Position numbers and translations under genes: made by a program | Part shown: positions 33,736-41,566 of the stretch, in pieces | Numbering within the stretch: position 1 is the stretch's first letter | Layout: each line of letters begins with the position of its first letter | The notes under the pieces: model-generated | What the model was told of the DNA's origin: nothing | The model's database searches: none | Seen by the model: only the letters and a program-made list of their open reading frames with translations | Assembly (NCBI GenBank): GCA_016789885.1 | Contig: JAEUPZ010000013.1 | Location: 1-58,423 of the forward strand | Reading direction: 5' to 3' | DNA: 58,423 nt | From: Chromatiales bacterium | GTDB taxonomy: Bacteria; Pseudomonadota; Gammaproteobacteria; Steroidobacterales; GCA-2729495

Positions 33736-34659
33736 ATGCCAGGGCAGGCCACCGCCACTGCACCACCGTCAGTCCCGCTGCCCTGGTCCGCCAGCGCAGC
33801 CCGGGACCGGCTGTCGTCGACGGCCTTCGTCGCGGCCCTGCTGCACGGCATCCTGATCCTCGGCGTCAGCTTCACCGCCGCCGATGCCTTCCGGGACCGG
33901 CCGCCGGACAGCTCCCTGGAAGTGGTGCTGGTGCTCACCCCCGAGGCGGACCGCGAACCGCCGGAGTCGGCCGTGCTGCTGGCCCAGCAGAACCTGGCCG
34001 GCGCCGGCAACGCGCCGGCCGAAGCGCCCCTCGAGACGGCGCTGGGCACCCGCGTGGCGGCGCCCGTCCTCGGCCCCGTCCGGGAGGGGGCCCCCACCGA
34101 GATCCGCGCGGGGCAGCGGGTGCCGACCCGCTTCAGCGACCCCTTCGTTTCCGCCAGCCGCTCGCCCCTGCGTCTGGCCGACGAAGGCCAGTGGGACCGG
34201 GAGGCAGCGCTGCAGCAGAGTACGGTGCCGAGCTTCACGAACCCCGTGGACCTGGTCGGCCGCATCGCCGAGGCCAACCGCATCCCGGACAGCCGGCCCC
34301 GGGAGATCTTCGTCAGCGCCAACACGCGGGAATCCCGCATCGCCGGCTACCTGACGGCGTGGAAGCGCAAGGTCGAGCAGACCGGCACCCTGAATTTCCC
34401 CACCGAGGCACGGCGCCCCGGCACGGGCTACCCCGTGCTCGAGGTGGCCATCGCCGCCGACGGCAGCCTGCGCGACGTCATCGTGCGCAACTCGTCGGGA
34501 CAGCGCAGCCTCGACCAGGCGGCGGTGCAGATCCTGCGGCTGGCGGCGCCCTTCGCGCCGTTCCCCGAGAGCCTGGCCCGGGAGTACGACGTGCTGCGCT
34601 TCGCCTACGAGTGGCGGTTCTCCGAGGGCGTGGGCACGGTGCGCGGACCCGGGGCCTGA
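33736..34659 (+). CDS. tonB: TonB-family energy transducer
   Basis: 307 residues. Residues 1-25 are cytoplasmic, then a membrane helix (STAFVAALLHGILILGVSFT), a Pro/Glu/Ala-rich periplasmic region and a C-terminal TonB fold (YPVLEVAIAADGSLRDVIV; SLDQAAVQILRLAAPFAPFP; FAYEWRFSEG). It occupies the slot of P. aeruginosa tonB3 (between gshB and yqgE), a gene required there for twitching motility, so a role in pilus function is as likely as energising BtuB. No exbB/exbD are nearby. Confidence 0.88.
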   Translation: MPGQATATAPPSVPLPWSASAARDRLSSTAFVAALLHGILILGVSFTAADAFRDRPPDSSLEVVLVLTPEADREPPESAVLLAQQNLAGAGNAPAEAPLETALGTRVAAPVLGPVREGAPTEIRAGQRVPTRFSDPFVSASRSPLRLADEGQWDREAALQQSTVPSFTNPVDLVGRIAEANRIPDSRPREIFVSANTRESRIAGYLTAWKRKVEQTGTLNFPTEARRPGTGYPVLEVAIAADGSLRDVIVRNSSGQRSLDQAAVQILRLAAPFAPFPESLAREYDVLRFAYEWRFSEGVGTVRGPGA

Positions 34660-34678
34660 ACCCGGCGCCGTGACTCTT

Positions 34679-34684
34679 TATACT
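34679..34684 (+). promoter_or_regulatory. -10 element giving a possible leaderless yqgE mRNA
   Basis: TATACT at 34679-34684 (one mismatch to consensus) ends exactly 6 bases before the yqgE ATG, which would place the transcription start at the A of the ATG. No Shine-Dalgarno lies between. The same spacing is seen at rsmE. Confidence 0.4.
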
Positions 34685-34690
34685 GGGCCC

Positions 34691-35251
34691 ATGTTCCTGA
34701 CCGGCCACCTGCTGATCGCCATGCCGGGCCTGCAGGACCCGAACTTCCAGCGCACGGTGACCTACATCTGCGAGCACAGCGAGCAGGGCGCGCTCGGCAT
34801 CGTCATCAACCGCCCCCTCGACCTGGACCTCGGCGAAATCCTCTCGCAGCTCGACCTCACGGCCGCCGATCCGGAGCTGGCACGCCAGCCCGTGCTGCAG
34901 GGCGGGCCCGTCCACCAGGAGCGGGGCTTCGTGCTGCACGAGGGGCCCGGCGACCAGCCGTCCTTCGACGCGACGCTGGCCGTGTCGGACACGATCCGGG
35001 TCACCACGTCCCAGGACATCCTCGCGGCGCTGGCCAGCGGGCGCGGGCCGCGGCGCGTGGTGCTGGCGCTGGGCTACGCCGGCTGGGGCGCCGGCCAGCT
35101 GGAGCAGGAGATGGCCGCCAACGCCTGGCTGTCGGTCCCGGCCACCAACGAGATCATCTTCGACACGCCCTTCGAGGCGCGCTGGCGCGCCGCCGCGCGG
35201 CTGCTGGGCATCGACGTCGCGACGCTGTCCAGCGATGCCGGCCACGCCTGA
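34691..35251 (+). CDS. yqgE: YqgE/AlgH family protein
   Basis: 186 residues; the N-terminus MFLTGHLLIAMPGLQDPNF and the segments VTYICEHSEQGALGIVINRP, LQGGPVHQERGFVLH and LALGYAGWGAGQLEQE are diagnostic. Biochemical function is not established; named AlgH in Pseudomonas for an effect on alginate. It overlaps ruvX by 17 bases, the usual yqgE-ruvX pairing. Confidence 0.95.
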   Translation: MFLTGHLLIAMPGLQDPNFQRTVTYICEHSEQGALGIVINRPLDLDLGEILSQLDLTAADPELARQPVLQGGPVHQERGFVLHEGPGDQPSFDATLAVSDTIRVTTSQDILAALASGRGPRRVVLALGYAGWGAGQLEQEMAANAWLSVPATNEIIFDTPFEARWRAAARLLGIDVATLSSDAGHA

Positions 35252-35720
35252 GGCGGGCCGGCCGGCCAGCGCGCTGGTCTTCGACCACGGCGGACGCCGC
35301 ATCGGCGTGGCCCTGGCGCTGCCCGTCGTCGGCACGGCGACACCCATCACCACGCTGGCGGCCCGGGGCGGCGTCCCCGACTGGCCCGTGGTGGACCGGC
35401 TCGTCGGCGAATGGCAGCCGGCGGCGCTGGTGGTCGGCGTCCCGTATCATGCGGCGGGCGCGGCCCCGGGCACGAGCGAGGCCGCCGCCCTCGCCTTCGC
35501 CGCGGCACTGGCCGAACGCTACCGGCTGCCGGTCACCCGCATAGACGAAACGCTGAGCTCCGCCGAGGCGACGGACCGGCTGCGGGCGCAGCGGCAGTCC
35601 GGCGTCCGCAAGCAGCGCGTGCGCACGGCCGACATCGACGCGATGGCCGCCTGCGTCATCGCCGAAAGCTGGCTGAAGACCCTCGAACCGACCGCACAAC
35701 CCGGCAGCAGAGAGCCATGA
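35235..35720 (+). CDS. ruvX: Holliday-junction resolvase-like / pre-16S rRNA nuclease YqgF
   Basis: 161-residue RNase H-fold nuclease implicated in 16S rRNA 5'-end maturation. Seen: ALVFDHGGRRIGVALAL (the family usually has FDFGxxRIG; the first Asp is kept), LVVGVPYHAAG, RIDETLSSAEAT and DIDAMAACVIAESWL, which provide the acidic residues. The ATG at 35235 overlaps yqgE; its TGA overlaps the next start (ATGA). Confidence 0.93.
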   Translation: MPATPEAGRPASALVFDHGGRRIGVALALPVVGTATPITTLAARGGVPDWPVVDRLVGEWQPAALVVGVPYHAAGAAPGTSEAAALAFAAALAERYRLPVTRIDETLSSAEATDRLRAQRQSGVRKQRVRTADIDAMAACVIAESWLKTLEPTAQPGSREP

Positions 35721-36613
35721 GCAGCACCGCAGCCCGCCCCCACCGCGGAACGATCCACAGCGTCACCGGCGAAGTGCTCGACCAGGCCAGCTGGCCCGGC
35801 GAGCAGTACGTGCTGCGCCTGCGGGCACCGGAGGTGGCGGCCCGGGCGCGGGCAGGCCAGTTCGTGCACGTGCAGTGCGCGACCCACATCCCCATGCGCC
35901 GGCCGCTGTCGCTGCTCGGCGCCAGCGCCGGCGAGGGCTGGATCGACGTGCTCTACAAGGTGCACGGCACCGGGCTCGCCGCCCTCGCCCTCGCGCGGCC
36001 CGGCGACCAGATCGCCGTGCTCGGCCCCATCGGGCAGGGCTTCCGGCCCGACGCGGCGCGCCCGCAGGCCGTGCTCATCGGCGGCGGCGTCGGCATTCCG
36101 CCGCTGGTGTTCCTGGCCCGGCAGCTGCGGGCCGCGGGCGGCGCGACGGTCCCCGTCGGCTTCTTCGGCTCGGAGCTGCCGTTCCCCTTCGCGCTGTCGG
36201 ACCCGGCGCTGCCGCTGCCCGGCGTCCCGGGTGATGCCACCGCCAGCCTCGCCGTCGTGGATGGCCTGGGCGTGCCCGCCCGGCTCGCCAGCCGCGCCGG
36301 TCTCGCGGGCTGCCACGATGGCTTCGTCACGGACCTGGCGCGGCACTGGCTCGCTTCGCTGCCGCCGTCGCGACGCGATGCGGTGACGATCTACGCCTGC
36401 GGGCCAGAGCCCATGCTGCGGGCCACGCAGCGGCTCGCCACGGCGTTCGGGCTGCCGACGCAGCTCTGCCTCGAGGAATACATGGCCTGCGCCGTGGGCG
36501 GCTGCGCAGGCTGCGTCGTGCCGGTGGTGATCGGCGGCAAGCGCGCGATGAAGCGGGTCTGCGTCGACGGTCCGGTTTTCGACGGGTCGAGCGTCTACCC
36601 GGACGCCGCCTGA
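35717..36613 (+). CDS. Dihydroorotate dehydrogenase electron-transfer subunit-like flavoprotein (PyrK type)
   Basis: 298 residues. An FAD-binding barrel with MRRPLSLLGAS (R-x-Y/L-S motif) is followed by an NAD-binding module (VLIGGGVGIPPLVFLARQL; IYACGPEPMLRATQ) and a C-terminal [2Fe-2S] site with four cysteines in MACAVGGCAGCVVP and KRVCVDGP. This matches PyrK of class 1B dihydroorotate dehydrogenase. No pyrD is adjacent, and gammaproteobacteria usually use the quinone-linked class 2 enzyme, so it may serve another reductase. In P. aeruginosa pyrimidine genes pyrR-pyrB follow ruvX at this position. Confidence 0.82.
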   Translation: MSSTAARPHRGTIHSVTGEVLDQASWPGEQYVLRLRAPEVAARARAGQFVHVQCATHIPMRRPLSLLGASAGEGWIDVLYKVHGTGLAALALARPGDQIAVLGPIGQGFRPDAARPQAVLIGGGVGIPPLVFLARQLRAAGGATVPVGFFGSELPFPFALSDPALPLPGVPGDATASLAVVDGLGVPARLASRAGLAGCHDGFVTDLARHWLASLPPSRRDAVTIYACGPEPMLRATQRLATAFGLPTQLCLEEYMACAVGGCAGCVVPVVIGGKRAMKRVCVDGPVFDGSSVYPDAA

Positions 36614-36638
36614 CGGCGGCACGGGCTGCCTCGCGTCA

Positions 36639-36659
36639 CGCCCCGGGCCGGCCGGGGCG
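36639..36659. terminator. GC-rich hairpin between convergent genes
   Basis: An 8-bp stem CGCCCCGG (36639-36646) with CCGGGGCG (36652-36659) and a GCCGG loop lies between the opposing pyrK-like and PEP-CTERM stops. There is no T-tract on either side, so it is at best a weak or Rho-assisted bidirectional terminator. Confidence 0.35.
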
Positions 36660-36664
36660 CCGGG

Positions 36665-37216
36665 TCAGGCGCGGCGGCGGCGCAGGCCAGCCGCTGCAGC
36701 GGCAAAGGCCAGCAGGGCAAGGCCAGCCGGCTCGGGGACCGGCACCTTCGCGAAGTCGAACGTCACGCGCACGGCCGTTCCGTCGACGTACGACAGGCCA
36801 CTCCAGTTGAAGAAGATCTCGTCGGCGGTGAACGAGACGCGGCTGTTGTCGAAGCCGGTCCAGCCGGCGCTGACGCTGGCGCCGGTGATGCCATGGGGAG
36901 CCGTTGCCTTGAGCCGCACCCCGTTGAACGACACGTTGTTCCAGGTCGGGCCGTTTAGCACCGTGGAGAAGGCAATGGAGATCACCGTGTCGGTGAAGCT
37001 GAACGCGATGTCCGTGACGCCCTCGACGTCAATGGTCGTCCCAAGCCCGCCGGTCACCGTGAACGAGGCGGGCGACGGCGTGCCGGAGCCATAGACCGTG
37101 CCGGCATCCGGGAACCGGTAGCTCGCGTCGTAGGTCTGGCCGAGGAACCCGGCGTGAGCCGCGACGGGCAGGGCCAGCAGGGCGGCGAGGAAGGCGGCGG
37201 AGTGCTTCAGGTCCAT
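36665..37216 (-). CDS. PEP-CTERM sorting-domain exported protein
   Basis: 183 residues. A signal peptide (MDLKHSAAFLAALLALPVAAHA) is followed by a beta-rich, Asn/Thr-rich domain with few charges, then the sorting signal VPEPAGLALLAFAAAAAGL-RRRRA: PEP motif, membrane helix, Arg cluster. Such proteins are processed by exosortase and are associated with exopolysaccharide or floc formation; no exosortase is in the window. A sigma-54 promoter lies upstream. An open frame continuing into pilU on this strand is an artefact of GC content. The passenger domain is not recognised. Confidence 0.88.
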   Translation of the reverse strand: MDLKHSAAFLAALLALPVAAHAGFLGQTYDASYRFPDAGTVYGSGTPSPASFTVTGGLGTTIDVEGVTDIAFSFTDTVISIAFSTVLNGPTWNNVSFNGVRLKATAPHGITGASVSAGWTGFDNSRVSFTADEIFFNWSGLSYVDGTAVRVTFDFAKVPVPEPAGLALLAFAAAAAGLRRRRA

Positions 37217-37267
37217 GACGATGTGCCTCAGGTCTGGCGGCCACGAAGGGCCCAGCTGCAGACAAGC

Positions 37268-37285
37268 AAGCAATGGTCGTGCCGC
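37268..37285 (-). promoter_or_regulatory. Sigma-54 promoter of the PEP-CTERM gene
   Basis: On the minus strand CGGCACG-ACCA-TTGCT has GG (37283-37282) and GC (37271-37270) separated by exactly 10 bases, and matches TGGCACG-N4-TTGCW except for the first base. The predicted start is near 37258, about 42 bases before the ATG at 37216, with GAGG in the leader. Published work on floc-forming and other exosortase bacteria reports RpoN and PrsK/PrsR control of PEP-CTERM genes, which agrees. Confidence 0.7.
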
Positions 37286-37386
37286 CTTGGCCAGGACTAG
37301 ACAAATCAATGGCTTACGGATCGGACTGTGATGGACGCCCGCCGTTCTGTAAAGGCCGCCGACGCGGTGGCCGGGGCCGGCGGCCG

Positions 37387-38442
37387 TCAGGCGAAGTGGA
37401 TCTGCGCCTCGAGGTTGGCGCGGGAGTCGGCGTTGGCCAGGGCCTCTTCCATCGACACGCGCCCGTCCTTGTAGAGCTTCAGCAGCGACTGGTCGAAGGT
37501 CTGCATGCCCTGCTCGGACGACTCGCGGAACGACTCCTTGACCTTGCTGATGTCGCCGCGCTGGATCAGCTCCGCGATGCGCGGCGTGTTCAGCATGATC
37601 TCGACGGCCGCGACCCGCTGGCCGTCGAGGCTGCGCACCAGCCGCTGGGAGATGATCGCCCGCAGGTACTGCGAGAGGTCCATGTACGTCTGGCCGTGCT
37701 GGTCCTCGGGGAACAGGTTGATGATGCGGTCCAGCGCCTCGGGCGCGTTGTTCGCGTGCAGCGTCGCGATGGCCAGGTGGCCCGTACCGGCCAGGTCGAC
37801 GGTCGCCTGCATCGTCTCGCGGTCGCGGATCTCGCCGACCAGCACCACGTCGGGTGCCTCGCGCATGGCGCTCTTCAGCGCCCGGGCGTAGGACTTCGTG
37901 TCGGTGCCCAGCTCGCGCTGGTTCACGATGGACTTCTTGTTCGGGTGCAGGAACTCGATGGGGTCCTCGATGGTGATGATGTGCGAGGCCGTCTTCTCGT
38001 TCCGGTAGTTGATCATGCCGGCGAGCGTGGTCGACTTGCCTGACCCGGTCGCACCCACCATCAGCAGCAGGCCGCGGCGGAACATCACCAGTTCCTTCAG
38101 GATGGCCGGCATGCCGATGGCGTCGAGGTCCGGCATCTCCTGGGTGATGTAGCGCATGACCAGCGCGACGTTGCCGCGCTGGTGGAAGATGTTGACGCGG
38201 AAGCGCCCGAGCCCCGGGCGTGACACGGCGAAGTCGATCTCCAGCTCGCGGTTGAACTCCTCGAGCTGCTCCTGGGTCATGAGTTCCATGGCCGCCTGCC
38301 GCACCATCTGCGGGGTCAGCTCGAGCTTGTTCACCGGGATGATCTTGCCGTCGATCTTGATCTTGACCGGGGCGAAGCTGGTCAGGAAGAGGTCCGAGGC
38401 CTTCTTCTCGACCATCAGGTTGAAGAGTGGTGCGACGTTCAT
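37387..38442 (-). CDS. PilT/PilU-type twitching ATPase, third paralogue
   Basis: 351-residue hexameric ATPase of the retraction class: N-terminal PAS-like part (LMVEKKASDLFLTSFAPVKI), Walker A GATGSGKSTTLA, Asp box IITIEDPIEFLH, Walker B region DVVLVGEIRDRETM, His box GHLAIATLHANNAPEALDRI. The C-terminus (QGMQTFDQSLLKLYKDGRVS) is PilU-like. It is adjacent to pilU with 24 bases between and probably arose by duplication of it. A role as accessory PilU-type motor is inferred; PilU-like proteins usually need PilT. Confidence 0.9.
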   Translation of the reverse strand: MNVAPLFNLMVEKKASDLFLTSFAPVKIKIDGKIIPVNKLELTPQMVRQAAMELMTQEQLEEFNRELEIDFAVSRPGLGRFRVNIFHQRGNVALVMRYITQEMPDLDAIGMPAILKELVMFRRGLLLMVGATGSGKSTTLAGMINYRNEKTASHIITIEDPIEFLHPNKKSIVNQRELGTDTKSYARALKSAMREAPDVVLVGEIRDRETMQATVDLAGTGHLAIATLHANNAPEALDRIINLFPEDQHGQTYMDLSQYLRAIISQRLVRSLDGQRVAAVEIMLNTPRIAELIQRGDISKVKESFRESSEQGMQTFDQSLLKLYKDGRVSMEEALANADSRANLEAQIHFA

Positions 38443-38466
38443 GGCGGTGCCCGGGGCGGACCTGGC

Positions 38467-39627
38467 TTACAGGCGCAGCGCCCGGCGCTCCTCTTCCATG
38501 AGGTGCAGGTCGCTGCCCCCCTCCTCGGCCACGGCCTTGTCGCGCTTGCTCTCGAGCTTGATGCGCAGGCGCAGCTCGTTCTTCGAGTCGGCGTTGCGCA
38601 TGGCCTCCTCGTAGGAGATGACGCCGCGCTCGTACAGGGCGAACAGGTCCTGGTCGAAGGTCTGCATGCCGAGCCGGGTCGACTTGGCCATGATCTCCTT
38701 GATGCGGGTCACCTCGCCCTTGAAGATCAGGTCGGCGATCAGCGGCGACTGCAGCATGATCTCCATGGCGGCGACGCGGCCGTCGCCCTTCTCGCGCGGG
38801 ATCAGCCGCTGCGACACCAGCGCCTTGACGTTGAGCGACAGGTCCATGAGCAGCTGCGAGCGCTTGTCCTCGGGGAAGAAGTTGATGATGCGGTCGAGGG
38901 CCTGGTTGGCGCTGTTCGCGTGCAGCGTCGCGAGGCACAGGTGGCCGGTCTCGGAGAACTGGATGCCGTACTCCATGGTCTCCCGGTCGCGGATCTCGCC
39001 GATCAGGATGACGTCGGGCGCCTGGCGCAGCGTGTTCTTCAGCGCGTTGTGCCAGGACTCGGTATCGACGCCGATCTCGCGGTGCGTGACGACGCAGCGG
39101 CCGTGGGGGTGGACGTACTCCACCGGGTCCTCGACGGTGACGATGTGGCCGCGCGAGTTCATGTTGCGGTAGTTGACCATGGCGGCCAGCGTCGTCGACT
39201 TGCCGGAGCCCGTGGCGCCGACGACGATGACCAGGCCGCGCTTGGTCATGGACACGTCCTTGAGCACCGGCGGCAGGTCGAGCTCGTCGAGGGTCGGGAT
39301 GCGCGTGATGATCCGGCGCAGCACGGCGCCGACCGCGCCCTGCTGCACGAAGACGTTCACGCGGAAGCGGCCGATGCCCTGGGGGCTGATGGCGAAGTTG
39401 CACTCCTTGGTGCCGTCGAACTCGCGGGCCTGCCGGTCGTTCATGATCGAGCGCACGATCAGCGCGCTCTGGTCCGGCGTCAGCGGCTGCTCCGCCGCCC
39501 GGTGGATCTCGCCATCGATCTTGATGGCCGGCGGGAAGCCCGCCGTGATGAACAGGTCGGAGCCGTTCTTGTCCACGAGCTTGCGCAGCAGTGACTGCAT
39601 CAGCTTTGTGGCCTGGTCGCGTTCCAT
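38467..39627 (-). CDS. pilU: Twitching motility ATPase PilU
   Basis: 386 residues, the length of P. aeruginosa PilU (382), and closer to it than the neighbour: GSDLFITAGFPPAIKIDGEI, ECNFAISPQGIGRFRVN, MTKRGLVIVVGATGSGKSTT, NALKNTLRQAPDVILIGEIR, GHLCLATLHANSANQALDRI, and a charged C-terminal tail ending in EEERRALRL. PilU supports PilT-dependent retraction under load. The ATG at 39627 replaces a longer, unsupported start at 39750. Confidence 0.94.
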   Translation of the reverse strand: MERDQATKLMQSLLRKLVDKNGSDLFITAGFPPAIKIDGEIHRAAEQPLTPDQSALIVRSIMNDRQAREFDGTKECNFAISPQGIGRFRVNVFVQQGAVGAVLRRIITRIPTLDELDLPPVLKDVSMTKRGLVIVVGATGSGKSTTLAAMVNYRNMNSRGHIVTVEDPVEYVHPHGRCVVTHREIGVDTESWHNALKNTLRQAPDVILIGEIRDRETMEYGIQFSETGHLCLATLHANSANQALDRIINFFPEDKRSQLLMDLSLNVKALVSQRLIPREKGDGRVAAMEIMLQSPLIADLIFKGEVTRIKEIMAKSTRLGMQTFDQDLFALYERGVISYEEAMRNADSKNELRLRIKLESKRDKAVAEEGGSDLHLMEEERRALRL

Positions 39628-39668
39628 CGCTTGCCCTCCCCGTACGGTCCGCTGCAGCCGCCGGCGGA

Positions 39669-40709
39669 CTAGAACTGGTCCTTGTGGACCGCCTTGAAGC
39701 GGGCCTCTTCGCGGGTGATCACGTTCTTGCCGACGAGCTCCTGCAGGCACTGGTCGAGGGTCTGCATGCCGTCCTTCTGCCCGGTCTGGATGGCCGAGTA
39801 CATCTGCGCCACCTTGCCCTCGCGGATCAGGTTCCGGATGGCCGGGGTGCCGATCATGATCTCGTGGGCGGCAATGCGGCCTCCGCCGACGCGCTTGAGG
39901 AGTGCCTGGGAGATGACCGCGCGCAGCGACTCGGACAGCATCGCCCGGACCATCTCCTTCTCCTGGGCGGGGAAGACGTCGATGATGCGGTCCATGGTCT
40001 TGGCGGCCGAGCTCGTGTGCAGCGTGCCGAAGACCAGGTGGCCCGTCTCGGCGGCGGTCAGCGCAAGGCGGATCGTCTCCAGGTCGCGCATCTCGCCCAC
40101 CAGGATGACGTCAGGGTCCTCGCGCAGCGCCGAGCGCAGGGCCTCGCTGAAGCCCAGCGTGTCGCGGTGGACCTCGCGCTGGTTGATCAGCGAGCGCTTG
40201 CTCTCGTGCACGAACTCGATGGGATCCTCGATGGTGAGGATGTGGTCGGGCTTCTGGTCGTTGATGTAGTCGATCATCGCCGCCAGCGTCGTCGACTTGC
40301 CCGAGCCAGTGGGCCCGGTGACCAGCACGATGCCCCGCGGGTACATGGCGATGTCGCGGAAGATGGCCGGCGCCCGCAGGTCGTCGAGGGACTGGATGAG
40401 CGACGGGATGGTGCGGAACACCGCACCGGCGCCCCGCATCTGGTTGAAGGCGTTGACGCGGAAGCGGGCGAGCTTCGGGATCTCGAACGAGAAGTCCGTC
40501 TCGAGGAACTCCTCGTAGTCCTTCCGCTGCTTGTCGTTCATGATGTCATAGACCATGCTATTGACATCCTTGTGCTGCAGCGCCGGCATGTTGATCCGCT
40601 TCACGTCGCCGTCGACGCGGATCATCGGCGGCACGCCGGCCGACAGGTGCAGGTCCGACGCCTTGTTCTTTACGGCGAACTCGAGCAGCTTCGCAATATC
40701 GACGGCCAT
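39669..40709 (-). CDS. pilT: Type IV pilus retraction ATPase PilT
   Basis: 346 residues, near-identical in layout to canonical PilT (344): MAVDIAKLLEFAVKNKASDL, Walker A GPTGSGKSTTLAAM, Asp box TIEDPIEFVH, Walker B DPDVILVGEMRDLET, His box GHLVFGTLHTSSAAKT, and the AIRNLIREGK motif essential for retraction. Minus-strand TACTAT (40839-40834) is a plausible -10 about 118 bases upstream. Divergent from yggS, as in P. aeruginosa. Confidence 0.97.
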   Translation of the reverse strand: MAVDIAKLLEFAVKNKASDLHLSAGVPPMIRVDGDVKRINMPALQHKDVNSMVYDIMNDKQRKDYEEFLETDFSFEIPKLARFRVNAFNQMRGAGAVFRTIPSLIQSLDDLRAPAIFRDIAMYPRGIVLVTGPTGSGKSTTLAAMIDYINDQKPDHILTIEDPIEFVHESKRSLINQREVHRDTLGFSEALRSALREDPDVILVGEMRDLETIRLALTAAETGHLVFGTLHTSSAAKTMDRIIDVFPAQEKEMVRAMLSESLRAVISQALLKRVGGGRIAAHEIMIGTPAIRNLIREGKVAQMYSAIQTGQKDGMQTLDQCLQELVGKNVITREEARFKAVHKDQF

Positions 40710-40861
40710 GCCCAGCCCCTCTGGAAACCCTGGATTGCGCCCTGCCGCGCGCCCGGCGGATGCGCCCCGGTGACGCAAGCCCGTGGCGCCCCGGAAAGGA
40801 CCGGCGGTGCCCCCGCACGGTCCTGCGCTGGACATAGTACGGAAGGGTCCCCGGGACGGTC

Positions 40862-41566
40862 GTGACGGGAATCACGGAACATCTCGCACTTCTGCAGGCG
40901 CGCATCGCGACCGCGGCGCGGTCCGCCGGGCGCGATCCTGGCAGCGTCACGCTGCTCGCCGCGAGCAAGGCCCAGCCCCCCGAAGCCATCGCGGCGGCGG
41001 CCGCAGCGGGCCTGCGCCACTTCGGCGAGAACTATGCCCAGGAGGGCGCCACCAAGGCCGCGGCGCTGCGGGCGACGCACCCGGAACTCACCTGGCATTT
41101 CATCGGGCGGCTGCAGTCGAACAAGACGGCCCTGGTGGCCGATGCCTTCGACTGGGTGCAGACCGTCACCGAGGCGCGTCTCGCCGACCGGCTGTCGGCC
41201 CAGCGGCGTTTCCACGGGCCAGCGCTGCAGGTGTGCATCCAGGTGGCGCCGGCCGGGGCGGCGCCGGGCGCCCGGGCCGGCTGCCCTGAGGAGGATGCGC
41301 CGGCACTGGCCGCGCACATCGCGGGCCTGCCCCGCCTCAGGCTGCGCGGGCTGATGCTGCTGCCGGTCGCAGGCCTCGACGAGGCCGGGCTGCGCGCCGA
41401 GTTCCGCCGCATGGCGGGGCTGCTGGCAGCGCTACGGACGGCCGGCCACGATGTCGATACACTCTCGTGCGGAATGTCCGACGACTTCGAACTGGCCATC
41501 GCCGAGGGGAGCACGCTGGTGCGCATCGGCACCGCCCTGTTCGGCCCCCGCCCGGGAGCGGCATGA
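40862..41566 (+). CDS. yggS: Pyridoxal-5'-phosphate homeostasis protein (YggS/PROSC)
   Basis: 234-residue single-domain PLP-binding TIM barrel: PLP lysine in LLAASKAQPPEAI (about residue 38), HFGENYAQEGATKA, WHFIGRLQSNKTALVA, GLMLLPVAG, and C-terminal LSCGMSDDFELAIAEGSTLV with the phosphate-binding loop. GTG start. Overlaps proC by 4 bases (ATGA), the common yggS-proC-yggT cluster. Confidence 0.95.
   Translation: MTGITEHLALLQARIATAARSAGRDPGSVTLLAASKAQPPEAIAAAAAAGLRHFGENYAQEGATKAAALRATHPELTWHFIGRLQSNKTALVADAFDWVQTVTEARLADRLSAQRRFHGPALQVCIQVAPAGAAPGARAGCPEEDAPALAAHIAGLPRLRLRGLMLLPVAGLDEAGLRAEFRRMAGLLAALRTAGHDVDTLSCGMSDDFELAIAEGSTLVRIGTALFGPRPGAA

Noticed and set aside
36665..39403. 912-codon minus-strand frame joining the PEP-CTERM gene to sequence under pilU
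   Set aside because: Upstream part is an out-of-frame reading of the PilT-type ATPase genes; a signal peptide at 37216 and a sigma-54 promoter define the real start.
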